A stretch of 64,000 nucleotides of DNA. Origin: Mycobacterium spongiae (GTDB lineage: Bacteria; Actinomycetota; Actinomycetes; Mycobacteriales; Mycobacteriaceae). Location of the stretch: contig NZ_CP046600.1 in the NCBI RefSeq assembly GCF_018278905.1, positions 5,332,001 through 5,396,000 of the forward strand, read 5' to 3'. The notes beneath the pieces were generated by a model, which was not told the origin of the DNA, did not search any database, and saw only the letters and a program-made list of their open reading frames with translations. Both the position numbers and the translations under genes were made by a program. Positions 43,612 through 52,068 of the stretch are shown in pieces; position 1 is the first letter of the stretch; each line of letters opens with the position of its first letter.

Positions 43612-43851
43612 CTACAACGCGGATTGACGCTCAGACAATTTTGTTGAACTGGGCTCCGGCAAACGGCAATCCGTGACCTTCGGATTGACCCCCAGATAAT
43701 TTACGGGCCCCGCGACCACGGTCAGTGCGATGGTTCCCAGCGTTGCGCAATTCGTTTCCCCACCTTCGAAGTAGTCACGCTGCCATGCCGCGAAGACGCC
43801 GATCAGCAACCACACCACAGCAATCGCGCTGAACCCCCTGCCACCTCGCAT
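43612..43851 (-). CDS. Small mycobacterial membrane/secreted protein
   Basis: A 79-residue protein with one hydrophobic N-terminal helix (FSAIAVVWLLIGVFAAW), then a short extracytoplasmic region containing two cysteines (TNCATLG and VTDCRLP) that could pair, and a polar tail. It resembles small, conserved, single-pass mycobacterial proteins of unknown function. ATG 43851 has an excellent ribosome site (AAGGAG six bases upstream), which supports a real gene. The cysteine pair outside the membrane fits an oxidised exported domain. It is transcribed toward tcrX with 141 bases between. Confidence 0.7.
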   Translation of the reverse strand: MRGGRGFSAIAVVWLLIGVFAAWQRDYFEGGETNCATLGTIALTVVAGPVNYLGVNPKVTDCRLPEPSSTKLSERQSAL

Positions 43852-44018
43852 AGTGATCTCCTTCGCGTCCGAGAAATGCCCGCACCACCAATACCGGACC
43901 AAAACCTCCGCGGTGACTCGTGCCTGAGGCTACCGCCTGCGCACCGGAGTTGTCGCCCCCTGACCGGCCGCCCCGCCGGCACCGCAGCAAATACCGCTCG
44001 ATCAGTTCGGCTGCGAGG

Positions 44019-44447
44019 CTAGTCGGGAAATCGAGCGGCAAGCCACGCGGCGGCTCGCGTCTTGGATGCGCGCGACAACCAAGCGTCCTGAATCAGCTCA
44101 GCTAATTCCGCGGCGGTGATTTCCGCCAACCGACTTGCCCGCACCAATACGGAAAGGTGTCCGTCGAAATGGGCTGTGGTGAAGAACGGTGATGCGGGAT
44201 CCTGCACCAAGGCCAGCTTGTCGCTCTCTGACTCCACCCAGAGCATGATGACGTCGGGATAGCGTTCCCCGGTGGCTGGGTCGGTCGCATCTGGCCGCGG
44301 TGTTCGAAAGAACACGAACGACTTTCCGCCGACCTGATAGATGGGGTTACCCTTGGGTCCCTCCAGCCGTTTGACGTGGGGCATCGACGCCGCGACGCGG
44401 TGCACGTCGTCCACTCCGGCTGGTCGATCGGCCATAGCGGTGACCAT
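44019..44447 (-). CDS. MmcQ/YjbR-family protein
   Basis: A 142-residue protein of the MmcQ/YjbR (DUF419) fold. It has an N-terminal helix VDDVHRVAASMPHV, the strand KGNPIYQVGGKSFVFFR, a middle MLWVESESDKLALVQ and the C-terminal DAWLSRASKTRAAAW helix. The fold resembles the C-terminal domain of MotA/CyaY-type DNA-binding proteins, but the function is unknown. It could be a conserved hypothetical between the tcrXY and methyltransferase neighbourhoods. ATG 44447 is used; ATG 44435 (MADRPAG) is an equally possible start. Confidence 0.85.
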   Translation of the reverse strand: MVTAMADRPAGVDDVHRVAASMPHVKRLEGPKGNPIYQVGGKSFVFFRTPRPDATDPATGERYPDVIMLWVESESDKLALVQDPASPFFTTAHFDGHLSVLVRASRLAEITAAELAELIQDAWLSRASKTRAAAWLAARFPD

Positions 44448-44566
44448 ACCTAGCGAGCACGGAGTCCCTTGGATAATTCGTTCCCTACCGGTCCTATCGA
44501 TCGGCGTTCACGACGGCGTTTGTCACACGCACGATGTCGCGCGTGACGCCTAGGACCCCGGGCACC

Positions 44567-45502
44567 TTAGCGCCGGGCGGATACAAATTGGGTTGGCATC
44601 GATGCGCTTTCGCTGTCATAGGAGACCTCCCGCCCATAGCGGGTGAGCAGCTCGGTGAACGTTGTTGCCGAGACCTCCCAACCACGTTCATCGAGCCATT
44701 CGGCGAGGGCCGTGCGCTCCTCGGCATACCAAAGATCCTCGAACTCCGGGACGTCGGTATCGATCAGTTTGGCGGCCGCGTCGCGCACACCTTGCATCTC
44801 TTCGCGCATCCGTCGCACACCTTCGGGGTCGAAGGAGCCGCTGGCAGGCACGTTGGAAGCCACCCAGCTGCCCGGGGCGCTGAGTGCATGTACGCGCTCG
44901 AACAAGAGGTCCTGAGCCCGCGCGGGCAGGTAGCGCACCAGCCCCTCGGCCGACCAGGCGCAGGGTTGGGATGGGTCGAATCCAGCCTGCTGCAGCGCCA
45001 TTGGCCAATCTTGACGCAGATCAACCGGTATGTTCTCCACGCGTGCGATCGGATGCGCACCGTGCTCGCGCAACGTGGTGGACTTGAATTCCAGCACCTT
45101 GGGCTGGTCCAGCTCGTAGACAACGGTCCCGTCCGGCCACGGTAGCCGCCACGCGCGCGAGTCCAGACCCGACGCCAGAATCACCACCTGCCGAACGCCG
45201 CTGGCGGCGGCGCCGAGGAAGAAGTCGTCGAAGAACGCCGTCCGCATGGCCATGAAGTCGATCATCAGCCGGACGCGATCGCGCACACTCGGCTCGATGT
45301 CCGTGTTGTCGGCGAGCAGTGCGGTATTGGAGTAGACGTTCCAGATCCCGACGCCCGCCGCATCCACAAAGACCCGCGCGAATGGGTCGTTGATCACCGC
45401 GTTGTCGCTCTCGGTCTCGGCAGCACGCGCGGCCGCCACGCCTAGCGCGGTCACTCCGACACTCTCGGTGATAGCCCAGGAATCGTTGTCAGTTCGCGTC
45501 AT
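44567..45502 (-). CDS. SAM-dependent methyltransferase, mycobacterial LCM-like family (Rv3767c-like)
   Basis: A 311-residue class I SAM methyltransferase of the PF04072/TIGR00027 group that is expanded in mycobacteria. Visible hallmarks are the N-terminal [19 protein letters not shown], the NDPFARVFV strand, the SAM motif [15 protein letters not shown] and an [11 protein letters not shown] motif. The substrate is unknown; leucine-carboxymethyltransferase-like folds often modify small acids. Start ATG 45502 has GGAGG upstream. It is divergent from the Rv3768-like gene. Length fits Rv3767c (314 aa as recalled). Confidence 0.9.
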   Translation of the reverse strand: MTRTDNDSWAITESVGVTALGVAAARAAETESDNAVINDPFARVFVDAAGVGIWNVYSNTALLADNTDIEPSVRDRVRLMIDFMAMRTAFFDDFFLGAAASGVRQVVILASGLDSRAWRLPWPDGTVVYELDQPKVLEFKSTTLREHGAHPIARVENIPVDLRQDWPMALQQAGFDPSQPCAWSAEGLVRYLPARAQDLLFERVHALSAPGSWVASNVPASGSFDPEGVRRMREEMQGVRDAAAKLIDTDVPEFEDLWYAEERTALAEWLDERGWEVSATTFTELLTRYGREVSYDSESASMPTQFVSARR

Positions 45503-45633
45503 AGCCCGTACCTCCCCACGCCAGAAAGTGAGTTTCGGTAACTATTCTTCCAGCCGCCGCGGGCTCCGACCTGGCCTCAAGAATGCCCTACGCTTTTTCC
45601 CAGACGGTCGACAGGTTGCAGCAGAGGAGTGTC

Positions 45634-46005
45634 ATGGGGCCTGCCTGGGGAGCTGCGCCGCCACGGACGCCGCAGGAAGTATTCGCCCACCACGTCCAGG
45701 CTCTCGCCGCTGGCGAGCTCGATGAGATCGTCGCCGACTACACCGACGAATCCTTTGTGGTCACCGCGGACGGCGTCGCGCGCGGCGCGGATGGCGTCCG
45801 GGAGGTGTTCGTCAGGTTGCTGACCGACGTGCCGAACGCGACGTGGAACGTGAAGACTCAAATCTTCGAAGGTGACGTGCTGTTCCTCGAGTGGACCGCG
45901 GATTCAGCCGGCAGCAGGGTGGACGATGGTGTCGACACTTTCGTGTTTCGGGACGGCATGATCTGGGCGCAGACCGTCCGGTATACGGCGCGCGCCAAGG
46001 GCTGA
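45634..46005 (+). CDS. SnoaL/NTF2-like protein (Rv3768-like)
   Basis: A 123-residue NTF2-like protein. The N-terminal helix EVFAHHVQALAAGELDEIVADYTDE and the following strand-rich half (VTADGVARGADGVREVF, FLEWTADS, DTFVFRDGMIWAQTVRY) match the SnoaL fold. Such proteins are often small enzymes or carriers; no catalytic dyad can be named. ATG 45634 has AGAGGAG just upstream, preferable to the longer frame from 45583. It lies 29 bases before the kinase gene on the same strand and may be co-transcribed with it. Length is close to Rv3768 (119 aa). Confidence 0.82.
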   Translation: MGPAWGAAPPRTPQEVFAHHVQALAAGELDEIVADYTDESFVVTADGVARGADGVREVFVRLLTDVPNATWNVKTQIFEGDVLFLEWTADSAGSRVDDGVDTFVFRDGMIWAQTVRYTARAKG

Positions 46006-46034
46006 CGGTCGCGCGGCGAAGGAGGTTCGGGCAC

Positions 46035-47081
46035 ATGGACGCGCAGCGCCTCGACGTAAATCTGGAAGCGGTCGCGGACTGGATGTCCGAACGGGGCCTG
46101 GGCGAGGGTCCCGTGGACGAGGCTGTCCCGGTCACTGGTGGAACCCAGAACGTGATGGTTCGGTTCAGCAGGTCCGGACGTTCCTATGTGCTGCGTCGCG
46201 GACCGCGTCACCTTCGGTCGCGCAGCAACACCGTGATCCTGCGGGAGACGCGGGTGCTCGCCGCGCTGGCCGCAACCGATGTTCCGCACCCACGGCTGAT
46301 CGCGACATGTGACGATCCCGATGTCCTCGGTGACGCCGTCTTCTACCTGATGGATCCCGTCGACGGATTCAACGCAGGCGAGGGCCTGCCTCCGCTGCAC
46401 GCGGGCGATGCCGAGGTGCGGTTCCAGATGGGGTTGTCGATGGCCGACGCGCTGGCCCAACTTGGCGCCGTAGACCACGTCGACGTCGGTCTCGCCGACT
46501 TCGGCAAACCCGAGGGATTCCTGCAACGACAGGTGCCGCGCTGGATCGCCGAGCTGGAGTCCTACCAGCAGTACGACGGCTACCCGGGTCCGCAGATCCC
46601 AGGCGTCGAGCAGGTAGCCGCTTGGCTGGAGAGCCATCGACCGGCAACGTGGAAGCCCGGCATCATGCATGGCGACTACCACGCGGCCAACGTGATGTTC
46701 TCCCGCACCGGGCCGGACGTGGTCGCGATCGTCGACTGGGAGATGTGCACGATCGGTGACCCGTTGTTGGATCTGGGCTGGCTGTTGGCCACGTGGCGCC
46801 AGTCGGACGGTTCCAGCGTGTTCAGCCACTCCCTCGGCGGACACAGCGGCCTGGCCAGCACTGACGATCTGCTGCACCGGTATGCCGCCAACACCACCCG
46901 CGACCTGTCCCACATCACCTGGTACACCGTGCTGGCCTGCTTCAAGTTGGGGATCGTGATCGAAGGGACGCTGGCCCGCGCCTGTGCGGGCCAGGCCGAA
47001 AAAGAGGTCGGCGACCAACTTCATGCGGCCACGGTGCACCTATTCGAACGTGCCGTGAACCTGATCGACGCCCCGCACTGA
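46035..47081 (+). CDS. APH/ACAD10-type phosphotransferase
   Basis: A 348-residue APH-fold kinase, the third in this window. The N-lobe is VPVTGGTQNVMVRF...YVLRRGP, the catalytic loop IMHGDYHAANVMF, then AIVDWEMCTIGDPLLDLGW. It is closest by eye to the kinase at 35367 (shared GIMHGDY, NVMF and DWEM blocks), so a paralogue in hydroxyacyl-CoA or lipid-derived metabolism is likelier than antibiotic resistance. ATG 46035 is preceded by GGAGG. It sits between the SnoaL-like gene and the urate permease gene, all on the plus strand; the 85-base gap to the permease leaves co-transcription uncertain. Confidence 0.85.
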   Translation: MDAQRLDVNLEAVADWMSERGLGEGPVDEAVPVTGGTQNVMVRFSRSGRSYVLRRGPRHLRSRSNTVILRETRVLAALAATDVPHPRLIATCDDPDVLGDAVFYLMDPVDGFNAGEGLPPLHAGDAEVRFQMGLSMADALAQLGAVDHVDVGLADFGKPEGFLQRQVPRWIAELESYQQYDGYPGPQIPGVEQVAAWLESHRPATWKPGIMHGDYHAANVMFSRTGPDVVAIVDWEMCTIGDPLLDLGWLLATWRQSDGSSVFSHSLGGHSGLASTDDLLHRYAANTTRDLSHITWYTVLACFKLGIVIEGTLARACAGQAEKEVGDQLHAATVHLFERAVNLIDAPH

Positions 47082-47166
47082 CCGGCTCCGGTCCGGGTGG
47101 CACCGCGTGCTCCCAGATGCCAACCCCGGTCCGTCGACCTGCAATCACCTGGGTCATTCTGGGATC

Positions 47167-49071
47167 ATGGGCACCCCGGTAGAGAATGCACGGACGAAGC
47201 GGGTGCACCCCGTCGATGAGGTGCTGCCGATCCCCAAGCTCGCGATCTATGGATTCCAGCACGTGGTCGCGTTTTACGCGGCCGCCGTCCTGGTGCCCAT
47301 TCTCATCGCCAGCGCGCTCAAGCTGCCGCCGGAAGACCTGATCAAGCTGATCACTGCCGGCCTATTCACCTGCGGTATCGCGTCGATCATTCAGGCGGTC
47401 GGGATCTGGCGCATCGGCGTGCGGTTGCCGATGATCCAAGGAGTGACGTTCACCAGCGTCTCCCCCATCATTGCGATCGGGCTCGCCCACGGTGGCGGCG
47501 CTCTCAGCCTGCTGCACGTCTATGGCGCGGTGATCGTCGCCGGCATCTTCACCTTCGCCATCGCGCCGATCTTCATCAAGCTGCTGCGATTCTTCCCGCC
47601 CGTGGTCACGGGCACCCTCATCATGATCATTGGAATGACCCTGCTGCCAGTCGGAGCCGGTGAGGCCGTCACCAATCCGCTGACCGGTCAACCCGAGCCC
47701 GCCAACATCCGGTGGCTGCTCTACGCGGCAGGCACGATCGCGATCATCGTCGGGATCCAGCGGCTCTTCCGCGGGTTCATGGCCACCATCGCGGTGCTGG
47801 TTGGCCTTGTTGTCGGTTGCGCAGTCGCCTACGTGTTGGGTGACATGAACGTCGGCAAGGCTGCGGAGGCCGATCTCATCGGCTTCACCACGCCGTTCCT
47901 GTTCGGGCTGCCGAAGTTCGACGTCGCGGCCTGCGTCACCATGATCATCGTCATGTTGATCACCGCCGTGGAGTCCACCGGTTCCACGATGGCCACCGCC
48001 GAGATCGTCGACAAGCGGTTCCGCACCGCCGACCTCGGCAACGTGCTTCGCGCGGACGGGCTGGCCACCACGATCGGCGGCGTATTCAACTCGTTTCCCT
48101 ACACGGCGTTCTCGCAGAACATCGGGTTGGTGCGACTCACTGGCGTCAAGAGCCGCTGGGTGGTGGCAGCCGCCGGGGTCATCATGATCATCCTCGGGTT
48201 CTTACCCAAGGTTGCCGCGGTAGTGGCATCGATGCCCAATCCGGTACTGGGAGGGGCGGCACTCACCCTGTTCGCGACGGTGGCCGTCGTCGGTATCCAG
48301 GCCCTCGGAAAGGTGGACTTCACTGACCATCGCAACCTCATCATCGTGACCACCAGTCTGGGCCTGGCACTGTGGGTGACCAGCTACCCGGACATCGCCA
48401 AAGCGATGCCCTCGGGGTTGAACCTGGTGTTCGGCAGCGGCATCACCGTCGGCGCAATCACCGCGGTCCTGCTCAACATCGTGTTCTTCCACGTCGGCAA
48501 TCGCGGGCCGCGGGTCGCCGGCAGAGGCTCGATCAGGCTCGACGAGGTCAACGCGATGACCCGACAGCGGTTCACCGAGGTATTCGGTCACGTCGTTCAG
48601 GATGTGCCGTGGGCCGTCGAGCGAGCCTTCGAGCAACGACCGTTCGCCGACACCGCGGCCTTGCGGGAGGCGTTTCAGGATGGGGTGCTCACCGGATCGT
48701 CAGAACAGCTACTCGAGCTGATCCGGGCGTTTCCCGACCTGGGTGCCGAGGACGACGCCGGCCACGCGCTGGCGGTCGACCACGTGGCATTGTTCAAGCT
48801 CGATGAGGACGAACACAACGAGCTCGTGGAGCTGGCGACCACCTACCGCCAGCGTTTCGGGTTCCCCCTGGTGATCTGCGCTCGCGAGACCGAGCAATTC
48901 GACCAGGTGCTGCGCAACGGCTGGTCGCGCGTGGACAACCCACCGACCACGGAGAAGGCTTTCGCGTTGATCGAGATCGCCAAGATCGCCAACTACCGGT
49001 TCTCCGATCTGGTGGCCGACGCGAATCCCATCGCTGCCGCCCGGTTCTCGCCCCTCAACCAGCTGCGCTAG
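47167..49071 (+). CDS. NCS2 urate/xanthine permease fused to OHCU-decarboxylase-like domain
   Basis: A 634-residue fusion. Residues 1 to about 450 are an NCS2 nucleobase transporter with about 14 membrane segments (YGFQHVVAFYAAAVLVP, AVESTGSTMATAEI, NSFPYTAFSQNIGLVRLTG). Residues about 455-634 are soluble and resemble OHCU decarboxylase (RLDEVNAM, RFTEVFGHVV, LLELIRAFPDLG, ATTYRQRFGFPLVICARE), which makes S-allantoin. The usual catalytic His before PDL is Phe here, so activity is uncertain. The next two genes encode hydroxyisourate hydrolase and uricase, identifying the cargo as urate or a precursor. ATG 47167; the frame upstream is unsupported. Confidence 0.87.
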   Translation: MGTPVENARTKRVHPVDEVLPIPKLAIYGFQHVVAFYAAAVLVPILIASALKLPPEDLIKLITAGLFTCGIASIIQAVGIWRIGVRLPMIQGVTFTSVSPIIAIGLAHGGGALSLLHVYGAVIVAGIFTFAIAPIFIKLLRFFPPVVTGTLIMIIGMTLLPVGAGEAVTNPLTGQPEPANIRWLLYAAGTIAIIVGIQRLFRGFMATIAVLVGLVVGCAVAYVLGDMNVGKAAEADLIGFTTPFLFGLPKFDVAACVTMIIVMLITAVESTGSTMATAEIVDKRFRTADLGNVLRADGLATTIGGVFNSFPYTAFSQNIGLVRLTGVKSRWVVAAAGVIMIILGFLPKVAAVVASMPNPVLGGAALTLFATVAVVGIQALGKVDFTDHRNLIIVTTSLGLALWVTSYPDIAKAMPSGLNLVFGSGITVGAITAVLLNIVFFHVGNRGPRVAGRGSIRLDEVNAMTRQRFTEVFGHVVQDVPWAVERAFEQRPFADTAALREAFQDGVLTGSSEQLLELIRAFPDLGAEDDAGHALAVDHVALFKLDEDEHNELVELATTYRQRFGFPLVICARETEQFDQVLRNGWSRVDNPPTTEKAFALIEIAKIANYRFSDLVADANPIAAARFSPLNQLR

Positions 49072-49088
49072 CTATATCAACCCTGGCC

Positions 49089-49412
49089 ATGACGCACCTT
49101 TCTACACACGTCCTCGACGCCACATCAGGGCGTCCCGCCCCCGGGGTCGCGGTGACTCTGACCGATTCTCGCGGCGCGGTTCTGGCGACGGCCACGACTG
49201 ACGACGAGGGTCGCATTGGCGCACTGGCACCCGGGGAACTGTCGGGGGTGTATCGACTGACCTTCGACACCGGCTCCTACTTCGCCGCACACGGTGTCGC
49301 GAGCTTCTATCCCGAAGTGGTGGTCACCTTCGAAATCTCCAATCCCGCAACCAGATACCACGTGCCGCTCCTGCTATCCCCCTACGCCTACTCCACCTAT
49401 CGAGGGAGCTGA
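49089..49412 (+). CDS. uraH: 5-hydroxyisourate hydrolase (transthyretin-like)
   Basis: A 107-residue HIUHase. It has the N-terminal LSTHVLDATSGRPA strand with the catalytic His, a central Arg region, and the invariant C-terminal tetrapeptide YRGS following YHVPLLLSPYAY. It hydrolyses 5-hydroxyisourate, the uricase product, to OHCU. It works as a tetramer in the cytosol. It starts 17 bases after the permease-OHCU gene, and uricase follows 3 bases after its stop, so the three genes form one transcript covering uptake and all steps from urate to allantoin. Confidence 0.94.
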   Translation: MTHLSTHVLDATSGRPAPGVAVTLTDSRGAVLATATTDDEGRIGALAPGELSGVYRLTFDTGSYFAAHGVASFYPEVVVTFEISNPATRYHVPLLLSPYAYSTYRGS

Positions 49413-49415
49413 CGA

Positions 49416-50315
49416 ATGTCCAACATCGTGCTTGGACCCGTTCAATACGGCAAGGCCGAGAACCGCGTCGTCCGCGTCTACCGAGAAACCCCGCGACACG
49501 AGATCCGGGATATCACGGTATCCACCTGTTTACGAGGGGATTTCAGCGCCGCTCATCTGACCGGCGATCAGTCCAATATTCTCCCGACCGACACCCAGAA
49601 GCAGACGGTGTATGCCTACGCCAAGGAACCCGGGCTGCAGTCGATTGAGGACTATGGGCTGGCGCTGGCGCGACACTTCGTGAACGACGTGGCCCCAGTG
49701 CACGCTGCACGCATCGAGATCGACGAACATGCCTGGGAGCGAGCGGTTGTCGACGGTGCCGGGCACGACCACACCTGGGTACGCAATGGCCAGGAGATTC
49801 GCACAGCCGCGATAACCGTTGATGCCGAGGGTGAATGGGTGATCGGTGGGCTCAAGGACCTGATCATGTTGAAGTCGACCGGATCGGAGTTCGCGGGGTT
49901 CCTCGAGGACGAATACACGATCCTCGAGCCAACGCATGACCGGGTGATGGCCACGTCTTTGGTAGCCCAATGGCGGTATGCCGTCGTCACCGCGGACTGG
50001 GAAGCGATGTATGTCGGGATCAAATCCGAACTGGTTAAGCAGTTTTCGCTGGTCCACTCGCTGGCACTGCAGCAGACCCTCTACCAGATGGGCAAGGCCG
50101 TCATGGAGCAATACCCGGTTGTCGCCGAGGTGCGGTTATCCGCACCCAACAAACACCACTTCGTCTACGAGCTATCGCCATTCGGACTGGAGAACAACAA
50201 CGAGGTCTTCCACGCCGACGATCGGCCTTATGGGCTGATTCAAGCAACGGTCACGCGCGACGATGCACCGACGGCCGGGCCCGCATGGCAACCGGGAACG
50301 ACTTGGCTCACTTAG
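49416..50315 (+). CDS. Urate oxidase (factor-independent uricase)
   Basis: A 299-residue uricase with two T-fold repeats. Active-site features are Lys in QYGKAENRVVR, the Thr of LPTDTQKQTVYAYAK and the Asn/His of APNKHHFVYEL. It oxidises urate to 5-hydroxyisourate with O2, releasing H2O2. There is no peroxisomal signal, as expected for bacteria. Its ribosome site (GGGAG) lies over the HIUHase stop, indicating coupling. The C-terminal extension after EVFHADDRPYG is short. A strong hairpin follows the stop at 50333. Catalase or peroxidase to remove H2O2 is not encoded locally. Confidence 0.94.
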   Translation: MSNIVLGPVQYGKAENRVVRVYRETPRHEIRDITVSTCLRGDFSAAHLTGDQSNILPTDTQKQTVYAYAKEPGLQSIEDYGLALARHFVNDVAPVHAARIEIDEHAWERAVVDGAGHDHTWVRNGQEIRTAAITVDAEGEWVIGGLKDLIMLKSTGSEFAGFLEDEYTILEPTHDRVMATSLVAQWRYAVVTADWEAMYVGIKSELVKQFSLVHSLALQQTLYQMGKAVMEQYPVVAEVRLSAPNKHHFVYELSPFGLENNNEVFHADDRPYGLIQATVTRDDAPTAGPAWQPGTTWLT

Positions 50316-50332
50316 CGCCGCCCAGTGTAGGC

Positions 50333-50366
50333 ACGGCCGCCCCGGTTTTCTTACCGGGGCGGCCGT
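50333..50366. terminator. Strong bidirectional hairpin after uricase
   Basis: ACGGCCGCCCCGG, loop TTTTCTTA, CCGGGGCGGCCGT: a perfect 13-pair GC-rich stem between convergent genes. It lies 18 bases after the uricase stop and 10 before the repeat-protein stop. Confidence 0.85.
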
Positions 50367-50376
50367 CGCGGCACGG

Positions 50377-50727
50377 TCAGAACGCCTGGCGCAGCTCCGG
50401 GTGCGGCACCTGCGGTAGCTGCGGCACCTGCGCCACCCCCGGGTGCGACACCTGAGGCACCCTCGGCACATCGGGAACCCTCGGCACATCGGGAACCCTC
50501 GGCACATCCGGCACCCGCGGCACCTCTGGCACCCGCGGTACCTCTGGCACCCGTGGCACCTCTGGCACCCGTGGCACCTCTGGCACCCGTGGTACATCCG
50601 GCACCCGCGGTACATCCGGAATCTGGGGAAGTGGGTCGGCGTTCGCCATGCCTGCGCCCAAGCCGACAGCTGCAAGGCTCAGGGCGCCCATAATGCTTGC
50701 AGTGCCCGCGATCTTCGAGAGATTCAT
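50377..50727 (-). CDS. Secreted VP[DE]VPR hexapeptide-repeat protein
   Basis: A 116-residue protein. Residues 1-30 are a signal peptide (MNLSKIAG, hydrophobic core ALSLAAVGLGAGM, cleavage after ANA). The mature part is nine contiguous hexapeptide units of VPDVPR or VPEVPR (residues 36-89, first unit IPDVPR), then VPQVSH and a VPQLPQVPHPELRQAF tail. Regular Pro with alternating acidic and Arg residues suggests an extended, probably polyproline-II, wall-spanning or adhesive rod. No known domain is recognised. ATG 50727 has AAGGAG eight bases upstream. The convergent uricase terminator abuts its 3' end. Function unknown. Confidence 0.75.
   Translation of the reverse strand: MNLSKIAGTASIMGALSLAAVGLGAGMANADPLPQIPDVPRVPDVPRVPEVPRVPEVPRVPEVPRVPEVPRVPDVPRVPDVPRVPDVPRVPQVSHPGVAQVPQLPQVPHPELRQAF
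50461..50622 (-). repeat. Nine-unit 18-bp tandem repeat encoding VP[DE]VPR
   Basis: 162 bases made of nine 18-base units inside the secreted protein gene. Codon use differs slightly between units, so it is a protein-coding minisatellite that could vary in copy number between strains. Confidence 0.85.
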
Positions 50728-50910
50728 CGTGCAACTCCTTCCGCCCCCGGTCCCTGCGGCTCCCTGGATCAGGCAACCGACTCCCGTCAACTTTAGGCAA
50801 CGAGGCTAAGAACTGACCTTGCGCCGACTGACAGGTTGCTGAGTGCGCGGTTGGGCCCTGTCCCGCGTCGATGGCCAGGAATCGTCGCGTTCCGCGAACG
50901 ATCGCCCTAC

Positions 50911-52068
50911 TTATGCTTCGGCCCTTGCCTTCATCGCCTCGATGATTCGCTGCATGTTCGGGCGTATCTCGGCGATGCGGCGGTGCAGGATTCGCGGTGT
51001 CTTCTCGGGCATCGAGGTGAGGGCCGGCGTCAGGCCAGACGGACCGGGGCCGATCGTCACCGTGTGCCGAAGCCGGGTCCCGCCGGCAATCGGCTCGAGC
51101 TCGAAACGCCAACGGGCGCCGGGGTTGTCCGGATCGCTGGTGCACCAGCCGAAGACCCGGTTCGGCTCGTACACGTCGACGAAGCACTCGACTTCCCACT
51201 CACCGATCGCTTCGTGAGCGTTCTTGCCAATGAACCGGGCGCCGAGCCCTGGTTCGTCGGTGTCCACCCATTCGGCCCCGCGGAATTCGCTGGAAAAATC
51301 CGCACCGAAGCTGATGTCGGTCACGAGGGGCCAGAGTTTTTCGGGCGGAGCATCGACATCGATTTCGACCTCGCCGCCGGCACCGTCGGTGAACGCGGCT
51401 GGCTGAGTCGGCCCGTGCTCGAAGGTATGTCCGTAGGTGTTGAAGTAGGTGATCGCTCGCGCCGGGCGCCGCGGCGCCCGGTTGAAATCCATTCCGATGG
51501 TGTGGGCAACGGGAAGCATCACGATCTCGGTCAGGTGATCCGGAATTCCGAGAATTTCCTTCAGTTCCTGCTCACGGGCGAACACCGCGGTAACCCAGGC
51601 GGTCCCCAACCCCCGGGCACGCAATGCCAGGCAGAAGCTCCACGCCGCCTGGATGACCGAGTCGAACAGCCCCGGACGACCGCTATCGTCGTGACGCCCC
51701 AAGATTGTGGGGATCACGATCGCGGGCACCTCGGCGAGATGATCGACCAAGTAGGCAGCCGACTCCAGCACCTTGGCCTGGGGGTGGCCAGTGCCGGCAA
51801 GCTGGTCGCGCGCTCCCAGGATGAAGTCGCCAGCCGCGGCGCGGTAGAGGTCGGCGAGTTGCCGTTTGCGGCGTGCGTCGTCGATGACGATCCAGCGCCG
51901 GCTGGCTTGGTTGCCGCCACTAGGGGCCTGTTCGGCGACGTCGATGCACTCGAGGATGGTGTTCGGGTCCACCGGTCGGCTGAGGTCGAGTCGCTTCCGC
52001 ACTGACCGCGTGGTGGTGAGCACATAGTCCACCGCCGCAGGATCGAGGGCGTTGCTGGGAATCGTCAT
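50911..52068 (-). CDS. Nitroreductase-SRPBCC fusion protein
   Basis: A 385-residue two-domain protein. Residues 1 to about 215 are a flavin nitroreductase: TTTRSVRKRLDLSR and EQAPSGGNQASRRWIVI are the FMN-binding start, and FDSVIQAAWSFCLALRARGLGTAW is the conserved helix. From about 228 to 385 is a SRPBCC/START-like lipid-cavity domain (DVDAPPEKLWPLVTDI opening; GTRLRHTVTIGPG strand). The fusion suggests reduction of a hydrophobic quinone or nitro-like substrate held by the second domain. ATG 52068 has AGGAGA upstream. I know no characterised member of this fusion; the substrate is unknown. Confidence 0.85.
   Translation of the reverse strand: MTIPSNALDPAAVDYVLTTTRSVRKRLDLSRPVDPNTILECIDVAEQAPSGGNQASRRWIVIDDARRKRQLADLYRAAAGDFILGARDQLAGTGHPQAKVLESAAYLVDHLAEVPAIVIPTILGRHDDSGRPGLFDSVIQAAWSFCLALRARGLGTAWVTAVFAREQELKEILGIPDHLTEIVMLPVAHTIGMDFNRAPRRPARAITYFNTYGHTFEHGPTQPAAFTDGAGGEVEIDVDAPPEKLWPLVTDISFGADFSSEFRGAEWVDTDEPGLGARFIGKNAHEAIGEWEVECFVDVYEPNRVFGWCTSDPDNPGARWRFELEPIAGGTRLRHTVTIGPGPSGLTPALTSMPEKTPRILHRRIAEIRPNMQRIIEAMKARAEA

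Noticed and set aside
33480..47081. Aminoglycoside resistance genes, suggested by three APH-fold proteins.
   Set aside because: Motifs fit ACAD10/LvaA-type kinases, and gene context is acyl-CoA or lipid metabolism, not resistance.
50461..50622. Regular spaced repeats resembling a CRISPR array.
   Set aside because: The 18-base units are contiguous with no spacers and encode VP[DE]VPR in frame; no cas genes are present.
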